This document shows, piece by piece, positions 1 to 6,061 of a stretch of 7,711 nt of DNA. The position numbers were made by a program, and so were the translations under genes. The notes under the pieces were generated by a model. That model did no database searches, was not told the DNA's origin, and saw only the letters and a program-made list of their open reading frames with translations. Positions within the stretch are counted from its first letter, which is position 1. Each line of letters starts with the position of its first letter. Source of the stretch: Methanomassiliicoccales archaeon (GTDB lineage Archaea; Thermoplasmatota; Thermoplasmata; Methanomassiliicoccales; UBA472); the NCBI GenBank assembly GCA_028679935.1, contig JAJRAL010000065.1:1-7711 (forward strand), given 5' to 3'.

Positions 1-983
1 AGAACGTGGAGACGTTCGGTCCGCCGGCGAAGGACTTCCGCTGGTGCTGCAAGGTCTGCAAGCTCGCTCCGCTGACCGACCTGATCGAGCGCACGTATCC
101 AGAGGGCACGACGACGGTCGAAGGGAACCGGCAGCTCGAGTCTTTCGCCCGCGCGGACATCAGTTTCGTCGAGAAGAACCCGTTCGTCCCGAACCAGGTC
201 GTGCTCAACCCGATCCGCCACTGGCGTGCGGCTGACGTCTGGGCCTACGTCTGGTGGAAGGGATTGGAATACAATCCGCTCTATGAAGAGGACTTCGAGC
301 GCATAGGCTGCTACCTCTGCCCATCCTGCCTCGCGAGCGAATGGAGGCAGACAGAGCGCATCCACCCCGATCTCTATCGCATGTGGACGGAGCACCTGAA
401 CCGGTGGGCGAAGGCGGGAGCGGTGGGTCCGGACTTCGTCAGGTTCGGTTTCTGGCGATGGAAGGTGCTCCCGGCGAAGATGAGGCTGATCGCGGAACAG
501 ATCAAGCTCCAGGTGCCGAAGCAGCGCTCCGACCGTCTGCGGCTGAAGATGGTCAAGGGACTCTCCGCCTGCCTCACCGGCGGATACTCGATCGAGGGCG
601 TGATCTCAGTTCCCTGCAAGATGCCCTTCTCCAGAGTGGGGGAGGTCCTGAAGACGGTCGGCAAGACCAAGGTCTCGGAGGAGTACGAGATCGCCCTGAC
701 GAAGGGCAAGGAATCGACCGTCAAGGCGTTCGGCGGAGGTCAGGTCGTCGCCACCGGTTCGACACCGGAGCGGGCGAAGGACGCGTTCGAAGCGGGCGTG
801 AAAGCGTTCCTCCGGGCGGAGATGTGCACCATGTGCGGCATCTGCGTGAAGAACTGCAAGAAAGGAGCGATTAGGCTGGACCAGGGGCCGGTCGTCGACG
901 AGGAGCTCTGTGTCCAATGCGGCAAGTGCTCCGAGGCCTGCGTCGTCGCTCACTATTACGACAAGCTGGTGGCCGAGGAATGA
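1..983 (+). CDS. PAPS/APS reductase-like Fe-S protein with C-terminal 2[4Fe-4S] ferredoxin domain (5' partial)
   Basis: The gene runs in from the left edge; the frame is open from base 3, and the GTG at 6 is very unlikely to be the true start because the PP-loop (SGGKDS-type) part of the family would lie upstream. Counting from the GTG codon, a CC pair (14-15, in RWCCKVCK) and a CYLCPSC motif (102-108) match the CC-X(about 80)-CXXC pattern that binds a [4Fe-4S] cluster in assimilatory APS reductases. A middle region (about 180-270) is not recognised. The C-terminus has two CX2CX2CX3C motifs (274-284 and 302-312), a bacterial-type ferredoxin with two clusters. The family (PF01507) transfers or reduces activated sulfate, or works on other adenylated sulfur substrates. 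The catalytic ECG(I/L)H motif of true CysH is not seen, so sulfate assimilation is uncertain; a role in other sulfur transfer, such as tRNA thiolation, is possible. The family call is firm, the substrate is not. Confidence 0.85.
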   Translation, partial: NVETFGPPAKDFRWCCKVCKLAPLTDLIERTYPEGTTTVEGNRQLESFARADISFVEKNPFVPNQVVLNPIRHWRAADVWAYVWWKGLEYNPLYEEDFERIGCYLCPSCLASEWRQTERIHPDLYRMWTEHLNRWAKAGAVGPDFVRFGFWRWKVLPAKMRLIAEQIKLQVPKQRSDRLRLKMVKGLSACLTGGYSIEGVISVPCKMPFSRVGEVLKTVGKTKVSEEYEIALTKGKESTVKAFGGGQVVATGSTPERAKDAFEAGVKAFLRAEMCTMCGICVKNCKKGAIRLDQGPVVDEELCVQCGKCSEACVVAHYYDKLVAEE

Positions 984-999
984 AGGCACCGGAGCAGGA

Positions 1000-1007
1000 T
1001 TATATAG
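1000..1007 (+). promoter_or_regulatory. Archaeal TATA box for the PrsW-like / transglutaminase unit
   Basis: TTATATAG lies in the 47-base gap between the Fe-S protein and the membrane protein. Its centre is about 27 bases before the ATG at 1031, so transcription would be expected to start at or within a base or two of the start codon, giving a leaderless message. A GAGG at 1023-1026 could instead serve as a ribosome binding site if transcription starts further upstream. Position and sequence both fit the archaeal TBP site; nothing here shows activity. Confidence 0.55.
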
Positions 1008-1030
1008 GGCTAGGGGCTGAGTGAGGCGGA

Positions 1031-1747
1031 ATGAACTTCGACTTCATCATCGCCGGGGCGATCGGCCTGGGTCCGGCCCTGTTCCTGATGTACTTCACTC
1101 TCAGGTCCTACACCTATCCGGCGGTGGAGAAGGCTTTCTTCGATGACCGCGGGATATTTCTCTTCCTCGCGATCGGCCTCATCATCGGGGTCCTGTTCTG
1201 GTTCGTCGAGTTCGGGTTCTACATGGGCGACGTCCTCGTCGCACTGCTGTTCGCGGTGATCGAGGAGCTCGTTAGACTGGTGATCCTCAACTTCAAGCGG
1301 TTCCATCGCCGCCTGGACACGATGTTCATCGGCCTCGTGCTCGGCCTGGGCATGGGCGGGGCGATCGCCACCGGCACAGTGTTCGCAACCATCAGCTCGC
1401 TGGCTGGCCTGATCAACGCGGGGGACATCGCGATACTAGTCGTCATCTCGATACAGCTCTGCACCCTGGGCGGCGCGACCGGCGCGACGATAGGCGCGGG
1501 CGTCGCGAAGTCGATACCCTTCAGCTACTTCGCCCAGGCGACGATGGTGCACATCGCGGTCAACCTGATCATGATAGGCTTCTACACGTTCGCGCTGGGC
1601 GGGCTGCTCAACGTCGTCTTCCTCGCCATCGCTACGATCATTCCCGTTTACTATTACTGGTACGTGCACAGCAGGATGATCCCCAGCATCGTGCAGAGCG
1701 AGGTCAATCGCTTCGGTGTCAAGGCCAGAAAGGTGAAGAAGGTCTAG
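1031..1747 (+). CDS. PrsW-like polytopic membrane protein (possible intramembrane metalloprotease, motifs partly degenerate)
   Basis: A 238-residue protein with about seven hydrophobic segments (near 5-24, 42-63, 66-86, 97-122, 132-157, 165-188 and 190-212) and a basic C-terminal tail (KARKVKKV). Three features recall the PrsW family: an EE pair in a membrane helix (E78-E79, EELVR where PrsW has EExxK), D96 followed by a glycine-rich helix, and H174-xxx-N178 in a late helix. The usual GlGFAxxEN motif is replaced by a GMGGAIAT stretch that lacks the Glu-Asn, so activity is doubtful. PrsW proteases cut membrane-anchored regulators; a pseudo-protease or an unrelated membrane protein is the alternative. 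The ATG start is chosen because the TATA box lies at the right distance. The transglutaminase-like gene starts 16 bases after the stop, so the two are probably co-transcribed and may act at the same membrane. Confidence 0.6.
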   Translation: MNFDFIIAGAIGLGPALFLMYFTLRSYTYPAVEKAFFDDRGIFLFLAIGLIIGVLFWFVEFGFYMGDVLVALLFAVIEELVRLVILNFKRFHRRLDTMFIGLVLGLGMGGAIATGTVFATISSLAGLINAGDIAILVVISIQLCTLGGATGATIGAGVAKSIPFSYFAQATMVHIAVNLIMIGFYTFALGGLLNVVFLAIATIIPVYYYWYVHSRMIPSIVQSEVNRFGVKARKVKKV

Positions 1748-1754
1748 ATCCGAG

Positions 1755-1760
1755 GGAGGA
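1755..1760 (+). promoter_or_regulatory. Shine-Dalgarno site of the transglutaminase-like gene
   Basis: GGAGGA ends three bases before the ATG at 1764, inside a purine-rich run. It supports that start and separate ribosome entry for the second gene of the unit. Confidence 0.6.
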
Positions 1761-1763
1761 CAG

Positions 1764-2852
1764 ATGGTCGCCCGGAAGAAGATGGTCGTGATCGCCGCGG
1801 CGGTGGTCTTCGTCGCCGCTCTGATAATCATGATGCCCTACATCCAGGCCCTTCTTGCCATCCTGTTCCATCCGACCGTCCCGGCCTATAGCGACTACCA
1901 GATCCAGAGGGACCTGATCCTCGAGGCGAACGGAGGGGTCGTGAACAACGTGAGCCTGGACCTTCCGGCGCCCGGCAACGTCAATCTGACAGGCGAGGTG
2001 CAGACCGTCTCGGACGTCTCGTACTCGATGACGCCGACGGAGTCGATGAAGGCGGGAGTGCCTTGGCTCACCTGGTCCGGTGGCATGTTCCAGGGCTCGG
2101 AGCGGTTCGACGTCCGGATTACCTTCTCGCTCCACGTCGAAGCGAAGGTCTGGCACATCGCCGCTTCCGACTCACTGAACGCGAGTGACATCCCCTCCTC
2201 GCTGAAGACGAAGTACTCGGGCGACGAGTGGAAGATAGTCGTCGATGACCCGCGCATCGTGAACGCCGCCCAGAGCATCGCCGGCGGGGAGCAGAACGCG
2301 GAGGCGGCGCTGCGCGACATCTACGACTGGATAACGACGAACGTCCACTACTACGCCTCGAGCAGCGCGGACCCCGCGAGCAGCGTCGAGACTCTCCTGT
2401 CAAGAGCGGGGGATTGCGATGACCAGGCGATCCTGTTCTGTGCCCTGGCGAGAGCCTCGGGGATCCCCGCCTGGCTGCAGCTAGGTGCGCTATACGACCG
2501 GTCGACCAACGAGTGGGGAGGGCATGGCTGGGTCCAAAGCTACATCCCGCTCAAGGCGGGCGGCGGCGAGTACGTCGTGATCGACACGGTGAACCGGGAG
2601 TTCCTCGTCTGGTCCCCAAACAAGTTCCTGGAGTACACCGACGACGGCGATGCGGCGCACCTATACGACTACTATTACTCGTTCCATCTCTACTACGACG
2701 AGCTGACGTATCCGCCAGGCGTGGAGCCGGTCTTCACCGAGAGCTACGCCACGTTGTACCACCACGATTCGTCGGAAAGGATCGCTCTGGCCATCGGCGC
2801 AGGGACGATGATGGTGACGTCGGTCACGCGGCCCGGTATCGCCCTGGCCTAG
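1764..2852 (+). CDS. Membrane-anchored transglutaminase-like (papain-fold) protein
   Basis: A 362-residue protein. Residues 1-6 are basic and 7-35 are strongly hydrophobic: an uncleaved signal anchor that would place the rest outside the membrane. Residues about 40-165 form a region I do not recognise. Residues about 175-290 are a transglutaminase-like domain with the expected triad: C218 in GDCDDQA, H254 in GGHGW and D274 in VVIDTVN, in the usual order and spacing. Proteins of this superfamily act as cysteine proteases, peptide-modifying enzymes or transglutaminases; which applies here cannot be told. A Tyr-rich stretch (301-311) follows, then a weakly hydrophobic tail (339-362) that may be a short second membrane segment. 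It follows the PrsW-like gene by 16 bases and has its own Shine-Dalgarno. Its last 29 bases overlap the end of the opposite-strand zinc-ribbon gene. Confidence 0.85.
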   Translation: MVARKKMVVIAAAVVFVAALIIMMPYIQALLAILFHPTVPAYSDYQIQRDLILEANGGVVNNVSLDLPAPGNVNLTGEVQTVSDVSYSMTPTESMKAGVPWLTWSGGMFQGSERFDVRITFSLHVEAKVWHIAASDSLNASDIPSSLKTKYSGDEWKIVVDDPRIVNAAQSIAGGEQNAEAALRDIYDWITTNVHYYASSSADPASSVETLLSRAGDCDDQAILFCALARASGIPAWLQLGALYDRSTNEWGGHGWVQSYIPLKAGGGEYVVIDTVNREFLVWSPNKFLEYTDDGDAAHLYDYYYSFHLYYDELTYPPGVEPVFTESYATLYHHDSSERIALAIGAGTMMVTSVTRPGIALA

Positions 2853-3264
2853 GCTCGAGCAAAAGCCCCTGAGCGAGCATCGCGTCGATCAACTTCGACG
2901 CCTCCTCGGCGTTCTTGATCTCCAGGCTCGACGCGAAGTCCATGACCTCGAACGAACCGAGGCTGAGGGTGAGTTCCTTTGCGACCGCGACGAGCGATTC
3001 CTCGGTGCGGCGCTTCCTCGTCTCCTTCGCAGGGACCGGACGTCGCCTCTTCCTCTCGACGTCGATCTCCTCTATGCCCTCGCTGAGGCGGTCCATCATC
3101 TTCTTCACCGCCTCCGCCAGCTCGGTCTGCGAATCGGTCTTGTAGAAGACTCTCGCCCTAGAAAGGTCGATCGAATGGCCGCAACGGGGACACCTGGCTC
3201 TCGCCGAGCCTAGCACTACTCCGCGGGCCTTCTTGCACTTAGGGCAGACGACGACTCCGAACAT
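2824..3264 (-). CDS. DUF1922-type zinc-ribbon protein with C-terminal helical (winged-helix-like) region
   Basis: A 146-residue protein starting MFGVVVCPKC, the opening typical of archaeal DUF1922 proteins. Two Cys pairs, C7/C10 and C25/C28, form a four-Cys zinc ribbon. A charged helical region follows (about 42-90, with basic clusters such as ERKRRRP). The C-terminal third (about 90-142) has helices ending in EASKLIDAMLAQGLLLEPRPGRY, which reads like the last helix and wing of a winged helix; this is an inference from pattern only. The design suggests a nucleic-acid-binding or regulatory protein of unknown target. Its ATG overlaps the pdaD stop (TGATG) and there is no clear Shine-Dalgarno, so translation is probably coupled to pdaD. 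The 3' end overlaps the convergent transglutaminase gene. Confidence 0.7.
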   Translation of the reverse strand: MFGVVVCPKCKKARGVVLGSARARCPRCGHSIDLSRARVFYKTDSQTELAEAVKKMMDRLSEGIEEIDVERKRRRPVPAKETRKRRTEESLVAVAKELTLSLGSFEVMDFASSLEIKNAEEASKLIDAMLAQGLLLEPRPGRYRAA

Positions 3265-3734
3265 CAGTACTCTACGAAGACGCAGGACGCGACGCAGGCG
3301 CCGTAATGGTCCATCGGGATCGAGAGCTCCTCGATCGCGTAGTGGATCGTCCTCAGTTCAATGCCCCTGAGCTTGGACATCTCGGTCATCTTCCACTCGA
3401 GGACCTCCTTGAGCGCCTTTTTCGTGCCGTGCATGTGCCCCTCGGCCACGTAGCCGCCCTTGCCGTCCTTTCGGAAGGCGTAGCAGATGCCGGCGGAGAT
3501 CATCTCGCCCTCGCCGCCCCTCATCTGAGCCAGGACGCAGAACGTCACGCCGCCCATCGGCATCTCCCTGACTGGAACCTGCTTCGCCCCTACCGGAAGC
3601 ACGGACGAGACCGAGACGAGGTTCTGCTCCCCGATCCGGGCCTTCTTCAGCGCCTCGTCGAAGGCGTTCAGGTCGGAGATCTTACTGACGGCGCAGCCAG
3701 AAGTGATGAAGAACTTCTTGGGCACTAGATTCAT
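3264..3734 (-). CDS. pdaD: Pyruvoyl-dependent arginine decarboxylase
   Basis: A 156-residue proenzyme, close to the usual 150-165. It converts arginine to agmatine, the first step of archaeal polyamine synthesis and the source of agmatine for agmatidine in tRNA-Ile2. Family signatures are clear: PKKFFITSG at the N-terminus; NLVSVSSVLP, where self-cleavage between S43 and S44 would create the pyruvoyl group on the alpha chain; MISAGICYAF (78-87); and YVAEGH, whose E98 is the likely counterpart of the catalytic Glu of the Methanocaldococcus jannaschii enzyme. The C-terminus (ACVASCVFVEY) also fits. No Shine-Dalgarno precedes the ATG; an AT-rich element about 31 bases upstream could drive a nearly leaderless message. 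It is followed, with a one-base overlap, by the zinc-ribbon gene, and preceded 52 bases upstream by the V4R-DUF835 gene on the same strand. Confidence 0.95.
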   Translation of the reverse strand: MNLVPKKFFITSGCAVSKISDLNAFDEALKKARIGEQNLVSVSSVLPVGAKQVPVREMPMGGVTFCVLAQMRGGEGEMISAGICYAFRKDGKGGYVAEGHMHGTKKALKEVLEWKMTEMSKLRGIELRTIHYAIEELSIPMDHYGACVASCVFVEY

Positions 3735-3760
3735 GGTGCCGAAGTAATTCTATCGCGGCA

Positions 3761-3770
3761 CTTAATCCTA
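3761..3770 (-). promoter_or_regulatory. Possible weak TATA-like element upstream of pdaD
   Basis: On the minus strand this reads TAGGATTAAG, the only AT-rich candidate in the 52-base gap, about 31 bases before the pdaD ATG. Transcription from it would leave a leader of about five bases, in keeping with the missing Shine-Dalgarno. It is a poor match to consensus; pdaD may simply be read through from the GTPase unit. Confidence 0.25.
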
Positions 3771-3786
3771 TCTGACCGGCGACCGC

Positions 3787-4731
3787 TCACTCCTTCGGAT
3801 TGTAGACGCGCATCTCCCTCTCGAGGATCTTGACCTCGCGGGGGTTCAGCGCCTGCGTGCTGAGCGGCAGAAGGAGCAGCGCATCCTTCACCGCCACGTT
3901 CTCGTTCAACAACTGCAGGAACTTGAGCACCTTGGTGAAGGTGTTTTGGCTGATGAGGTATTCGAGTCCCGAGATGAGCACCACGCCCCCTTCCTCTCCA
4001 TCGAGGAAGCCCTTCACCTCGGAGTATATCAGCGGTATGTTCGTCGGTTCCCGTGCGTACTTGACATCGCGTTCGTAGGAAAGCCAGAGGCACGGCGATG
4101 AGCCGAGGTCGAACTTCTTCCGGAGCTTGTCGGGGTACTCTCTCACTATGCTCATGCCCCTAGCCCCCTGCGACACGAGATCGGCGAAAACCGCGAACCC
4201 CGCGTACGGGTCCTCCGACTCAATCAAGAACGAGTTGCCCGCCTCGAGCCCTTCGGCCGCTGGCTGTTCCGGCTTCTCGAGCGGCGCAGTCTCGGGCTTC
4301 TCCTCTGCGGGTACGAGCAGATGGACGCAGCAATCCTTGCCGTCGGAGATGCACTCCTTCTCGACCGCCGAGTATCGCGTATCGAGGAGCGAAGAAACGA
4401 TTCCGGCGAGATAGCCTCGGGTGAAATCGCAGTGGCGGCCGTGGAACGCCTCGATGCTCTCCTCGATCTCGACGACGATCTCGCCCCGGGACGCCTTCTC
4501 GAGCCTCATCCGACCGAGGCCGGTTTCGGACCAGATCTGGGGCAGCATCTCGTGAAGCTCGCTCTCATTCTCAGCGGTGACGTCGAGGACGCCTATCAGG
4601 CCGACGCCGGCCCGGTAGCCGTACCTCTCCAGGGTCTCCCCCGCTTCCTTGTCTTCGATGAGCTCGAGCTCCTCTCTCAGGTCGAGCAACGCCGACCCAG
4701 GCATGACGAAGAACGGATTGTAGCGTGCCAT
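3787..4731 (-). CDS. V4R domain - DUF835 domain protein (putative sensory/signalling partner of the small GTPase)
   Basis: A 314-residue soluble protein. Residues about 35-142 are a V4R (4-vinyl-reductase-like) domain, a small-molecule or metal-binding module; its hallmark end is present, with CDFTRGYLAG (101-110), then E124-C127 and the GKDCC cluster (131-135), giving candidate ligand cysteines C101, C127, C134 and C135. A Pro/Glu-rich linker (143-164) follows. Residues about 166-312 are DUF835, common in Thermococci and Thermoplasmata signalling proteins, with FLIESEDPYAGFAVFADLVSQG at the start (first residues only matter: F168-E173), SGLEYLISQN (254-263) and a final LEREMR. The hydrophobic strand before SGLEYL resembles a Walker B strand, but no Walker A is seen. 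The ATG directly follows the GTPase TAA, so the two are almost certainly translated together, which suggests that this protein senses a signal and acts with the GTPase. That partnership is inferred. Confidence 0.88.
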   Translation of the reverse strand: MARYNPFFVMPGSALLDLREELELIEDKEAGETLERYGYRAGVGLIGVLDVTAENESELHEMLPQIWSETGLGRMRLEKASRGEIVVEIEESIEAFHGRHCDFTRGYLAGIVSSLLDTRYSAVEKECISDGKDCCVHLLVPAEEKPETAPLEKPEQPAAEGLEAGNSFLIESEDPYAGFAVFADLVSQGARGMSIVREYPDKLRKKFDLGSSPCLWLSYERDVKYAREPTNIPLIYSEVKGFLDGEEGGVVLISGLEYLISQNTFTKVLKFLQLLNENVAVKDALLLLPLSTQALNPREVKILEREMRVYNPKE

Positions 4732-5241
4732 TTAGCCACCTCCCATGAGCCTCTTGCCGAGCTGTTCGAAAGCCCTCTCCACCCCGTCCCCGGTCTTGGC
4801 GCTTGTCCGGTAGACATCGGAGCCGAGCCGCTTCGAGAACGAAGCGAGCCAGGTCGGCGTGACGCCCATCTCCAGGTCCGCCTTGTTGCCGACGATGACC
4901 GTCTTCGCGTCCCTCTCGACCGCGAGCAGGTCGTCGCGCCACTTCTGGAGGCGCTCCATCGTCTCCTGCCTGGTCAGGTCGCCGACGAGCATGGCGCCGT
5001 TGGAGCCGCGGTAGTAGGCAGCGTGGAGCGAGTCCTCGCTCCTCTGTCCCAGAACGTCCCAGATCATCAGTGTCAGCTCGACGTCACCGATGTTGAGGAC
5101 CTTCTTCGACACCTTCGTCCCGAACGACACGATGTACTTGTCGTTGAAGACGTCGTCGACGTAGCGGCGGACCAGGCTAGTCTTCCCGACCCCGCCGTCC
5201 CCTAAGAGGCAGACCTTCCGGATGTAGCGCTTCCGCTCCAC
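4732..5241 (-). CDS. Ras/Rab-like small GTPase
   Basis: A 169-residue protein with all the G motifs of the Ras superfamily: P-loop GDGGVGKT (14-21), switch I Thr (T42 in SFGTKV), switch II WDVLGQ (61-66) keeping the catalytic Gln (Q66), NKAD (119-122) and SAK (147-149). It binds and hydrolyses GTP as a molecular switch. Differences from eukaryotic Rabs are WDVLGQR instead of WDTAGQE and the lack of any C-terminal cysteine (it ends in MGGG), so it is not a prenylation substrate and probably stays in the cytosol or binds membranes through partners. The start is GTG at 5241; the ATG just upstream at 5257 is out of frame, and an in-frame stop blocks a longer start. A TATA-like box lies about 27 bases upstream. 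It is followed with no gap by the V4R-DUF835 gene. Confidence 0.93.
   Translation of the reverse strand: MERKRYIRKVCLLGDGGVGKTSLVRRYVDDVFNDKYIVSFGTKVSKKVLNIGDVELTLMIWDVLGQRSEDSLHAAYYRGSNGAMLVGDLTRQETMERLQKWRDDLLAVERDAKTVIVGNKADLEMGVTPTWLASFSKRLGSDVYRTSAKTGDGVERAFEQLGKRLMGGG
4737..4743 (-). promoter_or_regulatory. Shine-Dalgarno of the V4R-DUF835 gene, inside the GTPase 3' end
   Basis: GGAGGTG on the minus strand encodes part of the GTPase's last glycines and ends five bases before the V4R-DUF835 ATG. It fixes that start and supports coupled translation of the pair. Confidence 0.7.
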
Positions 5242-5263
5242 GCGCGAGTATCCCCATGTGCTC

Positions 5264-5271
5264 TATTAAAA
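5264..5271 (-). promoter_or_regulatory. TATA-like box of the GTPase / V4R-DUF835 unit
   Basis: TTTTAATA on the minus strand is centred about 26-27 bases before the GTG start, the spacing expected for a message that begins at the start codon itself (leaderless). No Shine-Dalgarno is seen before this GTG, which agrees. It sits in the 58-base gap after the PAC2 gene. Confidence 0.5.
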
Positions 5272-5299
5272 CGGTTCTCTGGCAAACTCGGCGCTGATA

Positions 5300-6061
5300 T
5301 CAGCCGTAGAGCACCGATTCCTCTGGCGGTTTCGCTTGACGTCGAATCGCCTCCATCGCCGTCTTCATCTCCTTCTCGAGCGTCTCAGCCTCCTTGTAGA
5401 GCGGCTCGGGGTCGATCCTCAGCTCGGGCAGCATCCTGGCAACGTACTCGAGCAGCCTCGCCGCTCCCCTAGCATCGGGCAGGTCGAGGCGCGCGGGCCC
5501 GAGGAGACAAATCACGTCCATCTCCTTCCGCTCGCCCTCGTAGAGGAGCACTCCTGACAGCCCGGAAACCATTCCCTCCCTCAGTTCCTTCAGCCCGTAC
5601 GTCGCGATCATCTGGCGGCACCGGTCGCCGGTCGCCACCGCGAGCACCTCCTTGCCCTCCGGATTCTCGCCTACGTTCATTCCTTCCAGCGAGACGATGG
5701 TGTTCGCGTCGTTACTCTTGCACCAGTCCAGGATCGCCTCGGCCATTGGCCTTGTCAGTCCGGACGAGGGCATGAACTCGCAGGTAATGACGATGACCTG
5801 CTCGCACCTTTCTCCGTGCTCGTCGCAGACCCTATGGCCGGAGTAGATACGCACCGGGGGCGAGGCGACGCCCTCGTGGATCACCGCGTACGGCGGGAAA
5901 CCGTCGGAAAGGACGGCCGCGATCTTGTCCAGCTTCAGCGACTTGACGATGAAGCTCGCCGCGATCGGACCGATCAGCCCGGCGCTGGGGAAGCCCACAA
6001 TGACCATCGGCCGCTCGAAGGATACCTGCCTGTACTCGTGAACGATCACCTCGTCCGTCAT
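5300..6061 (-). CDS. PAC2-family protein, archaeal proteasome assembly chaperone homologue with HbYX-like C-terminus
   Basis: A 253-residue protein from the ATG at 6061, the usual length for archaeal PAC2 proteins. The start MTDEVIVHEY leads straight into the conserved core VIVGFPSAGLIGPIAASFIV, with DGFPPYAVIHEG and RIYSG next, as in the family. The C-terminal part (about 215-245) is helical and charged (EAETLEKEMKTAMEAIRRQ) and the chain ends V-L-Y-G. Leu-Tyr-Gly fits the hydrophobic-Tyr-any motif with which proteasome assembly factors and activators (Pba1-Pba2, archaeal PbaA/PbaB) dock in pockets of the 20S alpha ring. A role in proteasome assembly or activation is therefore likely but inferred. 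The frame stays open for 49 codons upstream, but that stretch has no family match and runs across the promoter and into the divergent M16 gene. The gene is divergent from the M16 peptidase. Confidence 0.88.
   Translation of the reverse strand: MTDEVIVHEYRQVSFERPMVIVGFPSAGLIGPIAASFIVKSLKLDKIAAVLSDGFPPYAVIHEGVASPPVRIYSGHRVCDEHGERCEQVIVITCEFMPSSGLTRPMAEAILDWCKSNDANTIVSLEGMNVGENPEGKEVLAVATGDRCRQMIATYGLKELREGMVSGLSGVLLYEGERKEMDVICLLGPARLDLPDARGAARLLEYVARMLPELRIDPEPLYKEAETLEKEMKTAMEAIRRQAKPPEESVLYG

Noticed and set aside
6..8. GTG at position 6 as the start of the reductase-like gene
   Set aside because: The frame is open to the left edge, and starting here would remove the nucleotide-binding half of the domain. 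The gene is simply cut by the window.
4321..5205. A long open frame on the + strand opposite the GTPase and V4R-DUF835 genes
   Set aside because: It is rich in Asp, Val, Arg and Leu with no recognisable motif, and runs antisense across two well-supported genes. In GC-rich DNA such shadow frames are common.
5255..5257. ATG at 5257 as an earlier start for the small GTPase
   Set aside because: It is 16 bases from the GTG and so out of frame; a stop codon blocks any longer in-frame start.
5242..5299. Possible terminator between the PAC2 and GTPase genes
   Set aside because: There is only one run of four T on the minus strand, which is better explained as part of the GTPase TATA-like box, and no clear hairpin.
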